NCBI RefSeq assembly: GCF_027921845.1
Contig: NZ_BSEN01000012.1
Coordinates: 124,001 to 188,000, forward strand
Length of the DNA: 64,000 nt
Direction of reading: 5' to 3'
Source of the DNA: Leifsonia poae
Lineage (GTDB): Bacteria; Actinomycetota; Actinomycetes; Actinomycetales; Microbacteriaceae
Shown: in pieces, positions 16,297 through 24,589 of the stretch
Layout: each line of letters starts with the position of its first letter
How positions within the stretch are numbered: the stretch's first letter is position 1
Position numbers and translations under genes: made by a program
The notes under the pieces: generated by a model
Seen by the model: the letters and a program-made list of their open reading frames with translations, nothing else
What the model was told of the DNA's origin: nothing
Databases searched by the model: none

Positions 16297-17046
16297 TCAG
16301 CTGAGACGGACCGGACGCACCTTCACCGGTGCGAGCCAGTACGCGACCAGCACGGCGGTGATCGAGCCGGCGGCCATGATCGCGGCGAGCACGACCACCT
16401 GGAAGCGTCCGGCTTCGAGCGGCGATACCCCACCGAAGATGGCGCCGACGAACGCGCCGGGAAGCGTCACCAGACCGGTGGTCTTGGTCTGGTCGACCGA
16501 CGGGATGAGCGCTCCGTAGACGGCCCCGCGCGCCAGCTCCAGCGTCGACTGCCGCGGCGTCGCTCCCAGCGCGAGCCAGCCCTCGACCTCGTCCCAGTGG
16601 TCGTTCACCCCCTCGGTGAAGCGGCGCCCGGCGAGGGTCGCGATGCTCATCGAGTTGCCGATGATGATGCCGCCGATCGCGAGCACGTAGCGCGACGAGA
16701 ACGCGATCGCCCCGGTGGTGAACACGATCACGAGCGTCACGGCGATGCCGGCCGCCATCGCGGATCCCATCATGAGCGCGTGATCGCGGCTCCAGCCGAT
16801 GCGTCGCGTCGCCGTCGCGGCCGCCACGCAGAACATGACGAGCAGGGCGGCGGCCACCCAGAGCGGGTTGGTGATGACGCCGGCCAGGATGAGGCTGATG
16901 ACCGCCAGCTGCAACGCTCCGCGCAGGATGGCGAGCAACGGCGCCCACCGTCGCGGCACGCGGTAGGCGGCGAGCACCGCTGTCGCGACCGCGGCGAGCA
17001 GGAGCACGCCGAGGAGGGTCGGAGCGAGCTCGCTGAGAATGGGCAT
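16297..17046 (-). CDS. FetB-like (UPF0014) metal-export ABC permease
   Basis: The 249-residue protein matches the FetB/YbbM (UPF0014) family. These are ABC permeases that, with the FetA ATPase, export iron in E. coli. About seven hydrophobic segments are seen. The family blocks are RGALQLAVISLILAGV, GGIIIGNSMSIATLAG, EVEGWLALGATPRQS and LIPSVDQTKTTGLVTLPGAFVG. No ATPase gene is adjacent, so the partner must be elsewhere. The gene has a leaderless-type promoter, and a dyad overlaps its -35 region. It converges with motB, with 10 nt between the stops. Confidence 0.88.
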   Translation of the reverse strand: MPILSELAPTLLGVLLLAAVATAVLAAYRVPRRWAPLLAILRGALQLAVISLILAGVITNPLWVAAALLVMFCVAAATATRRIGWSRDHALMMGSAMAAGIAVTLVIVFTTGAIAFSSRYVLAIGGIIIGNSMSIATLAGRRFTEGVNDHWDEVEGWLALGATPRQSTLELARGAVYGALIPSVDQTKTTGLVTLPGAFVGAIFGGVSPLEAGRFQVVVLAAIMAAGSITAVLVAYWLAPVKVRPVRLS

Positions 17047-17052
17047 GCTCCG

Positions 17053-17058
17053 ACCCTA
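17053..17058 (-). promoter_or_regulatory. -10 box of a leaderless fetB-like gene promoter
   Basis: TAGGGT on the minus strand is followed by 6 nt and the ATG at 17046. The -35 position falls at about 17076-17081, inside the left dyad of the neighbouring inverted repeat. Confidence 0.5.
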
Positions 17059-17072
17059 CGGTCGCGGAACGG

Positions 17073-17129
17073 TGAGTCGCATCAACTCGGCCTTCGCGGC
17101 GGATCGGAGCGCCGAGTCGATGCGACTCA
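17073..17129. promoter_or_regulatory. Paired dyads upstream of the fetB-like gene
   Basis: Two 15-bp dyads, GAGTCGCATCAACTC (17074-17088) and GAGTCGATGCGACTC (17114-17128), have centres 40 bp apart. The second is a perfect 6-bp dyad. Together they also form one 18-bp inverted repeat with one mismatch. The left dyad covers the predicted -35 of the fetB-like gene, which suggests a repressor operator. The pair could instead act as a terminator for the aldo/keto reductase gene that ends at 17172. Confidence 0.5.
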
Positions 17130-17171
17130 GGCGGAGCGTCGAGCGTCGGCGTAAAGCGTCAACGCAAAGCG

Positions 17172-18041
17172 TCAGCGCTCGGCGATCGCGTCGAGGCGGG
17201 CGAGGGCCTCGACGGGCAGGGTCAGCTCGGCGGCCGCGACGTTCTCGCGCAGGTGCGCCACCGACGAGGTGCCCGGGATGAGAGCGATCGCCGGCGAGCG
17301 CTGCAGCAGCCAGGCGAGAGCGACCTGCTGGGCCGACGCACCGAGATCCGCCGCCACCTCGTCGAGAGTCGACGACTGCAGCGGGGAGAAGCCGCCGAGC
17401 GGGAAGAACGGCACGTAGGCGATCCCCTCCCGTTCGCAGCGCTCGATCAGCGCATCATCTCCGCGCCGCACCAGGTTGTAGTAGTTCTGGATCGTCACGA
17501 CCGGAGCGACCGCGAGCGCCTCGTCGAGCTGCGCCTCCGTGACGCCGCTGAGCCCCAGGTGCCGGATGAGCCCCTGCTGCTGCAGGTCGGCCAGCGTCTC
17601 GAACTGCTCGGTGATCACCTCGTCCGTCGTCCCCTCGGCCGAGCTGAGGCGGAGGTTCACGACGTCGAGCGAGTCGAGCCCGAGGTGTTCGAGGTTCTCG
17701 TGCACCTGCAGCCGGAGGTCCTCGGGGTCGAGCACGTGCATCCAGGAGCCGTCGGGCCCACGGCGAGCGCCGACCTTGGTGACGATCCGGAGCTGCTCCG
17801 GGTACGGATGCAGCGCCTCGCGGATGATCTCGTTGGTCACCACCGGTCCGTAGAAGTCGGCGGTGTCGATGTGAGTGATGCCGAGCTCGACGGCCTCGCG
17901 GAGCACGGCGATGGCGGCGTCACGGTCGCGCGGCGGTCCGAAGACGCCGGGACCGGCGAGCTGCATGGCGCCGAACCCCATCCGGCTGATGGTGAGGTCG
18001 TCGGCGAGGGTGAGGGTGCCACCGGGAGCGGTTGTGATCAT
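17172..18041 (-). CDS. Aldo/keto reductase
   Basis: The 289-residue protein has the AKR TIM-barrel and would reduce a carbonyl with NAD(P)H. Of the catalytic tetrad, Asp59 and Tyr64 (HIDTADFYGP) and Lys89 (RIVTKVG) are present. The fourth position, usually His, is Asn129 in LDVVNLRLS, as in several uncharacterised actinobacterial AKRs. The NADP-binding end shows ALIPGTSSVAHLREN. The ATG at 18041 follows AAAGGA. It is divergent from an XRE regulator that probably controls it. The substrate is unknown. Confidence 0.9.
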   Translation of the reverse strand: MITTAPGGTLTLADDLTISRMGFGAMQLAGPGVFGPPRDRDAAIAVLREAVELGITHIDTADFYGPVVTNEIIREALHPYPEQLRIVTKVGARRGPDGSWMHVLDPEDLRLQVHENLEHLGLDSLDVVNLRLSSAEGTTDEVITEQFETLADLQQQGLIRHLGLSGVTEAQLDEALAVAPVVTIQNYYNLVRRGDDALIERCEREGIAYVPFFPLGGFSPLQSSTLDEVAADLGASAQQVALAWLLQRSPAIALIPGTSSVAHLRENVAAAELTLPVEALARLDAIAER

Positions 18042-18105
18042 GGGAGTCCTTTCGACAGTGACGATCCTCACCCCGCGGGCGCGGCAGCGGGAGAGCCGCG
18101 GTGAT

Positions 18106-18117
18106 CCTGGGACCAGG
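18106..18117. promoter_or_regulatory. Small dyad in the AKR/XRE divergent region
   Basis: CCTGG-GA-CCAGG is a perfect 5-bp dyad midway between the two divergent genes. It is a candidate binding site for the adjacent XRE regulator; nothing else supports it. Confidence 0.3.
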
Positions 18118-18168
18118 AGGGACAGGCTCCGCCCTCCGATCGACGCCGTGCGGGCGCAGAATATTCTC

Positions 18169-19026
18169 GTGGAGACGAACAATGCCCTCGGTGAGTACCT
18201 GCGCGCCCGCCGCGAGCTGGTGCAGCCGGCCGACGTCGGCCTGGAGGTCTCCGGCGCCGGCCACCGGCGGGTTCCCGGACTGCGCCGCGAAGAGGTCGCG
18301 ATGCTCGCCGGCATCAGCTCCGACTACTACCTGCGGCTCGAGCAGGGCCGCGACAGCCATCCGTCCACCCAGGTGCTCGACGCCATCGCGCGGGTGCTGC
18401 AGCTGAATCCGGAGGCGTCGGCGTATCTGTTCGAGCTCGCGAACCCCAAGCCGCCGCGCGCACGACGCCGGCGAGCCGAGCGGGTGCCCGAGGGCATCCT
18501 GGTGATGCTGGACGCGATCGACATGCCTGCCTTCGTCGAGGGCAAGTACACCGACGTGCTCGCCGTCAACCGGATGGCGACCGCACTGATCCCGACGATC
18601 GTGCCGGGCGGCAACCGGCTGCGTTCGACGTTCCTCGACCCCGTCGAGCAGGAGTTCTTCGAGGACTGGGAGAAGGGGACGGAGGGGGTCGTCGCCGCCC
18701 TGCGCGCCCGCGCGGCCGGGCAGCTCGACGACCCGCGCCTGGTGTCGCTCATCGGCGAGCTGTCGTTGCGCAGCGACCGCTTCCGCCGGTTGTGGGCGCG
18801 GCACGACATCCGGCGCATCGAGGGCTCGATGACGGCGGTGAACCATCCGCAAGTGGGGCGCATGGAGCTGTACCGCGAGAAGCTGGTGCTCGCGGCGGCG
18901 GACGGTCTCGTGATGGTGGTCTACCACGCGCATCCCGGCACGGAGTCGGAGCGGCTGCTGCAGCTGCTCGCGTCGGCGACGCTGCCCGCGGCGCGGGCCG
19001 GCGCGCCCTCGCGGGTCGTGCCATAA
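18169..19026 (+). CDS. XRE family regulator with MmyB-type ligand-binding domain
   Basis: The protein of about 285 residues starts with an XRE helix-turn-helix (RRVPGLRREEVAMLAGIS, DYYLRLEQGRDSHPS). It continues with the MmyB-like ligand-binding domain typical of actinobacterial regulators paired with oxidoreductases (residues about 105-270, including YTDVLAVNRMATAL and RIEGSMTAVNHPQVGRMEL). It probably controls the divergent aldo/keto reductase gene in response to an unknown small molecule. The start is uncertain: GTG at 18169 was chosen, and an in-frame GTG lies at 18148. Neither has a clear ribosome binding site. Confidence 0.87.
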   Translation: METNNALGEYLRARRELVQPADVGLEVSGAGHRRVPGLRREEVAMLAGISSDYYLRLEQGRDSHPSTQVLDAIARVLQLNPEASAYLFELANPKPPRARRRRAERVPEGILVMLDAIDMPAFVEGKYTDVLAVNRMATALIPTIVPGGNRLRSTFLDPVEQEFFEDWEKGTEGVVAALRARAAGQLDDPRLVSLIGELSLRSDRFRRLWARHDIRRIEGSMTAVNHPQVGRMELYREKLVLAAADGLVMVVYHAHPGTESERLLQLLASATLPAARAGAPSRVVP

Positions 19027-19093
19027 CGCGACGCCGGCGCAGCCGGTGGTGCGGTATCGCACGATCGGGCCCGGGGCGACGCGTGAGCGCCGG

Positions 19094-19480
19094 TTACGCG
19101 GCGGCGGGCGCCGGCGGAGGCGGTGGCGTGGACGGCACGCCGACCGGCTGCTTCGACGGCTGCGCCCAGAAGATGATGAGCACGATGATGCCGGCGATCG
19201 GCACCAGGAGCCAGAAGATGTGTCCCCAGCCGTACCCGGCGTCGCGCAGGCGCCGCACGGCCACCGCCAGGTTCGGAAGCAGCACGCCGATGCTCCAGAG
19301 GCCGGAGAGCAGCGATCCGAGGTAGGCGTTGTCACCGATCTGGATGACGTTGAACAGATTGAGCGCGCTCGTCACGAGCAGGTTGAAGAGCGCCCACCAC
19401 CAGAATTCGGGCCGGGATGCCCGCCCCGTGAACTCCGCATACTTGCGGAAGACGGTCTGGATCGCTTCGCCGAATGACAT
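19094..19480 (-). CDS. DUF805 family membrane protein
   Basis: The 128-residue protein has the DUF805 pattern: an N-terminal YAEFTGRASRPEFWWWALFN signature, three to four membrane helices, and the second signature AVAVRRLRDAGYGWG. A Pro/Ala-rich tail ends it. Members are found in many bacteria and none has a defined role. A good AGGAG site precedes the ATG. It converges with the XRE gene. Confidence 0.9.
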   Translation of the reverse strand: MSFGEAIQTVFRKYAEFTGRASRPEFWWWALFNLLVTSALNLFNVIQIGDNAYLGSLLSGLWSIGVLLPNLAVAVRRLRDAGYGWGHIFWLLVPIAGIIVLIIFWAQPSKQPVGVPSTPPPPPAPAAA

Positions 19481-19566
19481 CTGCCTGCTCCTGCCGATCT
19501 GGTGGGCCTCAGCCTAGTGGGGTGCGGCGGCACCGGCGAGGGGTGCGAACCAGGGCGGAGATGAGC

Positions 19567-19572
19567 TAGTTT
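19567..19572 (+). promoter_or_regulatory. -10 box of a leaderless promoter for the 19580 gene
   Basis: TAGTTT is followed by 7 nt and the ATG at 19580. The leaderless reading competes with a weak GAGG just before the start. Confidence 0.4.
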
Positions 19573-19579
19573 GAGGCGC

Positions 19580-19855
19580 ATGAAGCAGACCGAGGATGGC
19601 TCCATCTTCACTCCCGGCTTTTGGACGTTGCTTCTCGGAATCGTCCTCGGCGCCACGTTCCTGCTCGCATCGACGTTGTTGGTCACAGCGTGGGTGAAGG
19701 CGGCGAGCTATGAGGGCGTAGGAGAGAGCGGCGTTCACGATCTGCTCATCTGGGGATTTTGGCTCGCGGTGATCAGCCTGGCCGGGACGGTCCCGGCCGC
19801 CGTCTGGCGTGTCACTGCGTGGCGCAGTCGTGCGAGCATCGTCCACGCTGCCTGA
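19580..19855 (+). CDS. Small two-helix membrane protein, unknown
   Basis: The 91-residue protein has two membrane helices (about residues 12-35 and 55-78) separated by a short polar loop with SYEGVGESGVHD. No family is recognised. Coding is supported by the hydrophobic pattern, the third-position GC bias and a promoter at leaderless spacing. It converges on flgE, with a strong palindrome in between. Confidence 0.6.
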   Translation: MKQTEDGSIFTPGFWTLLLGIVLGATFLLASTLLVTAWVKAASYEGVGESGVHDLLIWGFWLAVISLAGTVPAAVWRVTAWRSRASIVHAA

Positions 19856-19893
19856 TCAGCGGGACACAACTTCGGCAGCATCTTCGGGCGAGA

Positions 19894-19940
19894 GGTGCGA
19901 AAAGTCCCCCATCCGCAGGGAATGAGGGACTTTTCGCACC
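19894..19940. terminator. Long palindrome A, probable bidirectional terminator
   Basis: Perfect 15-bp arms, GGTGCGAAAAGTCCC (19894-19908) and its reverse complement (19926-19940), flank a 17-nt loop. It sits between the convergent 19580 gene and flgE, so it would end transcription from both sides. AAAA/TTTT lie within the stem rather than as a tail. Confidence 0.65.
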
Positions 19941-19988
19941 GTTCGGCGCCAGGCGTCAGGCGGCGAGCGGCGGCGAGCCGCGCGGCGG

Positions 19989-21161
19989 CTAGCGCTTGAG
20001 GTTGGTGAGCTCCTGCAGCACCTCGTCGGAGGTGGTGATGATGCGGGCGTTCGCCTGGAAGCCGCGCTGCGCGACGATCAGGTTCGTGAACTCCTGCGAG
20101 AGGTCGACGTTCGACATCTCGAGCGAGCCGCCCTGCAGGGTGCCGAGGCCGCCCTCGCCCGGGCCGCCGAGCTGCGCGTTGCCCGAGTTCACCGACTGGC
20201 GGTAGGTCGAGCCGCCGGCCTTCTCGAGACCGCCGGGGTTGACGAAGGTCGCCAGCGCGATGCGGCCGACGGCCTGCTTGTCGCCGTTCGAGAACAGGCC
20301 GATCAGCGTGCCGTCCTTCGAGAGGGTGAACGACTGGAGCGTTCCCGCCTGCTTGCCGTTCTGGTCCTTGAAGGCGACCGTGGTCAGGTCCGCATAGCCG
20401 GTGACGGTCGAGAGGTCGACGTTCACGCCGCCGATCGCGAGCGTTCCGCCGCTGGTCAGCACGCCGTTGGTGAAGGCGAGTGCGCCGGTGGCGGTCGCGC
20501 CGTTCGCGTCGGAGCCCGCGACATCCCAGCCCGTTGCGCTCTTGGTGAAGGTCAGCGTGAGGTCGCGGGCCGCGCCGTTGGCGTCGTAGACCTTGACGTC
20601 GCGCACGAGCTGGTCGCCGACGGCCGCACCGGATGGCAGGTTGCCCGAGACGCTGGCGCCCGTCGTCGCGGAGGCCGGGGCGACCGCCTTGAGCGGGATG
20701 GTCACGTCGCCGAGCGCCCCGCCCTGCTGCACGACGCCGTTGACGGCGTTCCAGCCCTGCAGGATCGCACCGCCCGGGCCGACGAGACGGCCGTCGGCAT
20801 CCGGGTCGAATGAGCCGGCACGCGTGTACTGGGTCTGGCCGCCCACGTTCACCACGAAGAAGCCGTCGCCGTTGATCATGATGTCGGTCGCGCGGCCCGT
20901 GGCCTGAGCGGCGCCCTGGGTGAAGTTGGTCGAGATGCCCGCGACGAGCACGCCGAGGCCGATCTGCGCGGGGTTGGTTCCACCGGTCTGCGCCTGCGGG
21001 CCGCCGGCGCCCTGGACGAGCTGCGAGAGCGTGTCCTGGAACTGCACGGCCCCCGACTTGAAGGCGGTGGTGTTGACGTTGGCGATGTTGTTGCCGGTGA
21101 CGTCGAGCATGGTCTGGTGCGAACGGAGGCCGGAGATGCCGGAGTAGAGAGAGCGGAGCAT
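19989..21161 (-). CDS. flgE: Flagellar hook protein FlgE
   Basis: FlgE polymerises into the hook. The 390-residue product begins with the rod/hook signature MLRSLYSGISGLRSHQTMLD and VTGNNIANVNTTAFKS. A central domain follows, and it ends with the matching C-terminal coiled-coil EMSNVDLSQEFTNLIVAQRG and FQANARIITTSDEVLQELTN. It is exported by the flagellar apparatus without a signal peptide. It is last in the flgB operon. No flgF or flgG is present in the window. Confidence 0.95.
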   Translation of the reverse strand: MLRSLYSGISGLRSHQTMLDVTGNNIANVNTTAFKSGAVQFQDTLSQLVQGAGGPQAQTGGTNPAQIGLGVLVAGISTNFTQGAAQATGRATDIMINGDGFFVVNVGGQTQYTRAGSFDPDADGRLVGPGGAILQGWNAVNGVVQQGGALGDVTIPLKAVAPASATTGASVSGNLPSGAAVGDQLVRDVKVYDANGAARDLTLTFTKSATGWDVAGSDANGATATGALAFTNGVLTSGGTLAIGGVNVDLSTVTGYADLTTVAFKDQNGKQAGTLQSFTLSKDGTLIGLFSNGDKQAVGRIALATFVNPGGLEKAGGSTYRQSVNSGNAQLGGPGEGGLGTLQGGSLEMSNVDLSQEFTNLIVAQRGFQANARIITTSDEVLQELTNLKR

Positions 21162-21232
21162 GATGCTGCCTTTCGTGAGGAGAGGGGTGTGAGGTCTGCT
21201 GGAGGGATGCCGGGCGGCTCGGTGCCGGGCGG

Positions 21233-21733
21233 CTAGGTGGTGGTCGACGGGTCGGTCGTCGACGGCGTGGTAGGCGTTGCCGGTGTGGTGGGCGTTGCCG
21301 GTGCGGTCGGCGAGACCACCCCGGAGATCGAGTCGAGCGGGATCTTCTTGTCGCCGATGGTGACGACCGGCACCGAGCCGGCGAACGACACCGACGATGC
21401 GAGGCCCGTCTGGCTGTCGCCGTTGGAGTCGAGGTACTCGACCGTATGGCCGACCAGGTTGGTCGCGGCCATGCGCATCTGCAGCGCGAAGTTCTCGGTG
21501 TTGGTGGAGTCCATGCTCGTGAGCTTCTCCATCATCGCCAGCTGCGTGGTCTGCCCGATCATCTGGTTCGTGTCCATCGGGGAGCTCGGGTCCTGGTTCC
21601 GCAACTGCGTCACGAGAAGCTGCATGAACGCCTCGCCGTCGAGGGACTGCTTGGGCTGCCGGGTGGGCAGGGTGGTGTAGATGCCGCCGGTAGCGGCGGG
21701 GTCGGTTGTTCCGGTGACGGAATCGACGGCCAC
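21233..21733 (-). CDS. flgD: Hook assembly scaffold protein FlgD
   Basis: FlgD caps the growing hook and is discarded when it is complete. The 166-residue protein has the conserved N-terminal block AFMQLLVTQLRNQDPSSPMD and the TNQMIGQTTQLAMMEKL repeat region. The C-terminal part is shorter than in E. coli (231 residues) and ends in a Thr/Pro repeat tail (about residues 143-166). It lies between fliK and flgE, as expected. Confidence 0.93.
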   Translation of the reverse strand: MAVDSVTGTTDPAATGGIYTTLPTRQPKQSLDGEAFMQLLVTQLRNQDPSSPMDTNQMIGQTTQLAMMEKLTSMDSTNTENFALQMRMAATNLVGHTVEYLDSNGDSQTGLASSVSFAGSVPVVTIGDKKIPLDSISGVVSPTAPATPTTPATPTTPSTTDPSTTT

Positions 21734-21762
21734 GGTGGCTCCCTTCTGTTCGGTCGTGCGTT

Positions 21763-23322
21763 TCAGGCGATGAGGTCGATGGTGTGGGCGAGTCCGTCGG
21801 AACGGACCCCAGGGTCGTGCTCGGCCGCGACCGCCGATCCGGATGCGCGGGGCGCGGCCGCGCGATCGTCACGCGGGGTGCCCTGGGCGTTCCAGCCGCG
21901 CTGCTCGTCGCTCTGCGATGACGGCTGGTTCTGCGACGAGAGGTCGAGCGTTCCGCTCAGCCCGGCCCCGGACAGGTCCTTGCGGAGGTCGGAGAGGATC
22001 GAGCGCAGTGCGTCGCGGCCGGCGTCCGTCGGGGCGAACAGCTCGACCCGGACTCCCTCGGCACCGACATGCGCGCGCACGGTGACCGGACCGAGGAGGT
22101 CGGGCGTGACGTGCACGGTCATGACGTGGTCGCCACGTCCGGCGGACGCGAGCGTGAAGATGGGACGCGCGAGCTGCGCCGGAAGCTGGGCGGTCGCACT
22201 CGACGAGGTCGACGGGGCGGCCGTGGTCGCCGCGCCGGACGCGGGGGCGGTCGGCGCGGCCTGCGTCACCCCGCTCGCACCCGCCGTCGCGCTCGCGCTC
22301 GCCGTCGCGCTCGCCGTCGCGCTCGCGCTCGAATCGAGGGGTCCGGACACGCCGGCCGCTGCCCCACGAGACGGCGTGTCTGGACCCTTAGATCCGTCGG
22401 CACCGAGGGCGGAGGGGGTGGGGGCGGGGGATGCCGGGGTGGACATCGAGGTGGCGGGTGTGGGGGCGGTGGGTGCGGATGACGACGCCGCGGCCGCGGG
22501 CTGCTGACCGGGCGACGTCGGCGTCGAGGATGCGCGACCGCTCGCCGTTGCCGGGTCCTGCTCGGTCGCGGCGACGGTGGCCGTCGCGGTCAGGTCTGCG
22601 GAGGTCGCAGCGGCGGTCGCGCTCGAGCCCGTCGACGCGGGCGTGGTCGCGGACCCGGTCGAGGCGGCCGGGCGGCCGGAAGGACGCACCGGAGGCGTGG
22701 CACCGAGCGCGGCCGTGTCCTCCGCGGCAGCGGCGGCACCGGCTCCCGGGGTCGTGCCGGCGATCTGGGAGGCCTCGGTGGTCTCGGAGGTCGCGACCGC
22801 GGCGGCCGACGTGGCGGTCGCGGCCGTCGGCGTGACTCCCGCAGGCGACGCTGATGCGCTCCCATCCGGTGCGCCGGCCGTTCCGACCACACCGAGGGTG
22901 GCGGCCACGCCGGTTGCGGCGCCCGGCACGGCGAGCGACGCCGGCTGCTGCGTAGTCGAGACGGTCGCTCCCGCCTGCGTGGCCTGGCCCGTAGCATCGG
23001 GGGCCGCGGCCCCGGCGGTCGCGCTCGACGACCCGCCCTGGGCATCCGTCGCCGGAGCGGCCTCCGCCGTGGTGCCGGCCGCATCGTGGGCGGCGCGCTG
23101 ATGGGGAGCCGTCGAAACCGGACCGGTCGTGTCGGCCGCCGGATCGCGATGCGTGTCCTTCGCCGAGGGCTTGCGCTTGTCCGCGCCCGACGACGCCGGT
23201 TCGGTCGCGCCCTTGAGGAACTGATCGAACGCCGAACCGTTCGACGGGTTCGAGCGCGACGTCGATCCGCTTGGGGCGGCAGGGGCCGCCGCAGGAGCGC
23301 TGGGCGCGATGGTCGGGCTCAC
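21763..23322 (-). CDS. fliK: Flagellar hook-length control protein FliK
   Basis: FliK measures the hook and triggers the FlhB switch. The 519-residue product has a long disordered Ala/Thr/Ser/Pro-rich region (residues 1-390). A compact C-terminal Flg_hook domain (about residues 395-480) has VTPDLLGPVTVRAHVGAEGV and VELFAPTDAGRDALRSILSD. The start is GTG 23322, overlapping the hydrolase stop (GTGA). Several short repeats in the middle encode Ala-Ser-Ala-Thr runs; length changes there could alter the ruler. Confidence 0.88.
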   Translation of the reverse strand: MSPTIAPSAPAAAPAAPSGSTSRSNPSNGSAFDQFLKGATEPASSGADKRKPSAKDTHRDPAADTTGPVSTAPHQRAAHDAAGTTAEAAPATDAQGGSSSATAGAAAPDATGQATQAGATVSTTQQPASLAVPGAATGVAATLGVVGTAGAPDGSASASPAGVTPTAATATSAAAVATSETTEASQIAGTTPGAGAAAAAEDTAALGATPPVRPSGRPAASTGSATTPASTGSSATAAATSADLTATATVAATEQDPATASGRASSTPTSPGQQPAAAASSSAPTAPTPATSMSTPASPAPTPSALGADGSKGPDTPSRGAAAGVSGPLDSSASATASATASASATAGASGVTQAAPTAPASGAATTAAPSTSSSATAQLPAQLARPIFTLASAGRGDHVMTVHVTPDLLGPVTVRAHVGAEGVRVELFAPTDAGRDALRSILSDLRKDLSGAGLSGTLDLSSQNQPSSQSDEQRGWNAQGTPRDDRAAAPRASGSAVAAEHDPGVRSDGLAHTIDLIA

Positions 23323-24158
23323 AGGGATCCTCCGGACAGCAGTGATGAGAAGAGGGACCGCAGCATGGCGGCCTGGTCGGCCGACGAACTGCTCGACCCC
23401 GCGGCGCTGGACCCGAGACCACTGGACCCGAGACCACTGGACCCGAGCAGGCTCGCTGCGAGATCCGACGACCCGAGCCCGCTCGACCCGAGCAGGCTCA
23501 GCGCGGACATCGCCGACGCCATGGACGCCGCCGACGCCGAGCTGGAAGCCGCCGTCGAGGCGGTCGCCGTCGAAGCCTGCGGCACCACGCGCCGGATCGT
23601 GTCGATCTCCGAGTCGTCCATATAGGCCTCGACGAGGCTCACGTTCTTGCCCTCGCGCGGCGCGTGGATCACCTTGTGGTCGCCCGCGTAGATCAGGATG
23701 TGCTCCCCGCCTCCGGTCACGATGAGATCGCCTGGCTGGGCCTGCGCCAGCGACGGCACCTCCGTGCCGAGCTTCGCCTGGCCCGAGACGAGTCGTGGGA
23801 CGTCGATGCCGAGGTCTTTGTAGACGCGCTGCACGAGCCCCGAGCAGTCCAGACCGCTCGACGTGGTCCCGCCGAAGACGTAGGGCACCCCGAGGTACTT
23901 CTTGGCGTCCGCGACCACGTCGGCTCCGGTCACCGTTCCTCCGCCGAGCAGGGCGCTCGCGTCGGACGTGCCGGTCGTCGCGCCCGTGCCGGACGTCGAT
24001 CCGGTGCCGAGCGCCTGCGAGAGCGCATTCGCGAAGTCCGTTCCCGTCGACGAGCTCGAAGCGGTCGACGACGTCCCCGACGTGAACGTCGGGTTGTCGA
24101 GCTGCACGAGCGTCGACTGGATCTGCGCGATCCTGCTCAGCGCATCCGTGATCGTCAT
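23319..24158 (-). CDS. NlpC/P60 peptidoglycan hydrolase of the flagellar operon
   Basis: The 279-residue protein carries an NlpC/P60 domain (about residues 80-170), which cleaves peptide bonds in peptidoglycan stems. Cys105 (GLDCSGLVQ), His153 (GEHILIYAG) and His165 (IHAPREG) form the triad. The N-terminal 75 residues are Ser/Thr/Gly-rich and start with a helix, with no Sec signal. The C-terminal 90 residues are Ser/Gly/Ala/Leu-rich with LGSSGLGSS repeats. It lies between fliJ and fliK and overlaps both by 4 nt. It probably takes the place of FlgJ, opening the wall for the rod and being exported by the flagellar system itself (inference). Confidence 0.88.
   Translation of the reverse strand: MTITDALSRIAQIQSTLVQLDNPTFTSGTSSTASSSSTGTDFANALSQALGTGSTSGTGATTGTSDASALLGGGTVTGADVVADAKKYLGVPYVFGGTTSSGLDCSGLVQRVYKDLGIDVPRLVSGQAKLGTEVPSLAQAQPGDLIVTGGGEHILIYAGDHKVIHAPREGKNVSLVEAYMDDSEIDTIRRVVPQASTATASTAASSSASAASMASAMSALSLLGSSGLGSSDLAASLLGSSGLGSSGLGSSAAGSSSSSADQAAMLRSLFSSLLSGGSL
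23407..23447. repeat. 15-bp tandem repeat inside the NlpC/P60 gene
   Basis: The unit CTGGACCCGAGACCA occurs twice, with a partial third copy. In the minus-strand protein it encodes the LGSSG repeats of the C-terminal tail. Confidence 0.6.
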
Positions 24159-24589
24159 CCTTCGCTTCCTTCCCGTTCGCGCACCCAGGCGCCGGTCGCT
24201 GCTTCGTCGAGGGCGGCCTGCTCGACCGTGAGGTCGTGCGCCACGAGCTCAGCGCGGTGGCGGCCTTCGAGCTTCTCGAGCCCGACCGAGCGGGCCTTCG
24301 CCGCGGTGAACGCGACCTGCGCCTCCGCGGCGTCCCGTTCGGCGCGCTCGGTGAGAGCCGCGAGGTCGGCCAGCATGCTGCGGCTCGAGGCTCGCGCCGC
24401 CGCGACGGCGAACAGCGAGGCCGCGTCGGTGGTCTCGAGCGAGACGTTGTGCAGGGCCGCGATCGCGCGCGCCTGCTGGGCGCCCGCATCCCGTCGCAGC
24501 GCGTTGGCCGCGGCGAGGTCGCTCGCCGCGTGCTCCTTCTCGATCTGGCGCAGCCGGAGCAGGCCGGCCAGCTGAAACGCTCGTGCCAT
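24155..24589 (-). CDS. fliJ: Flagellar protein FliJ
   Basis: FliJ is a coiled-coil protein that fits in the FliI hexamer like the gamma subunit of F1 and helps export. The 144-residue product is almost wholly helical, with heptads from FQLAGLLRLRQIEKEHAASD onward and a C-terminal region LEGRHRAELVAHDLTVEQAA typical of FliJ. The ATG at 24589 follows GGAGG and overlaps the fliI stop (TGATG). Confidence 0.88.
   Translation of the reverse strand: MARAFQLAGLLRLRQIEKEHAASDLAAANALRRDAGAQQARAIAALHNVSLETTDAASLFAVAAARASSRSMLADLAALTERAERDAAEAQVAFTAAKARSVGLEKLEGRHRAELVAHDLTVEQAALDEAATGAWVREREGSEG

Noticed and set aside
18162-18167. TATTCT as the -10 box of the XRE regulator gene
   Set aside because: It lies only one base before the chosen GTG, so transcription starting from it would miss this start codon; no consistent assignment was found.
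23323-24489. The upstream 390 codons of the long open frame containing fliK
   Set aside because: This part overlaps the NlpC/P60 and fliJ genes in another frame and reads as Arg/Ser-rich noise. fliK begins at the GTG overlapping the hydrolase stop.
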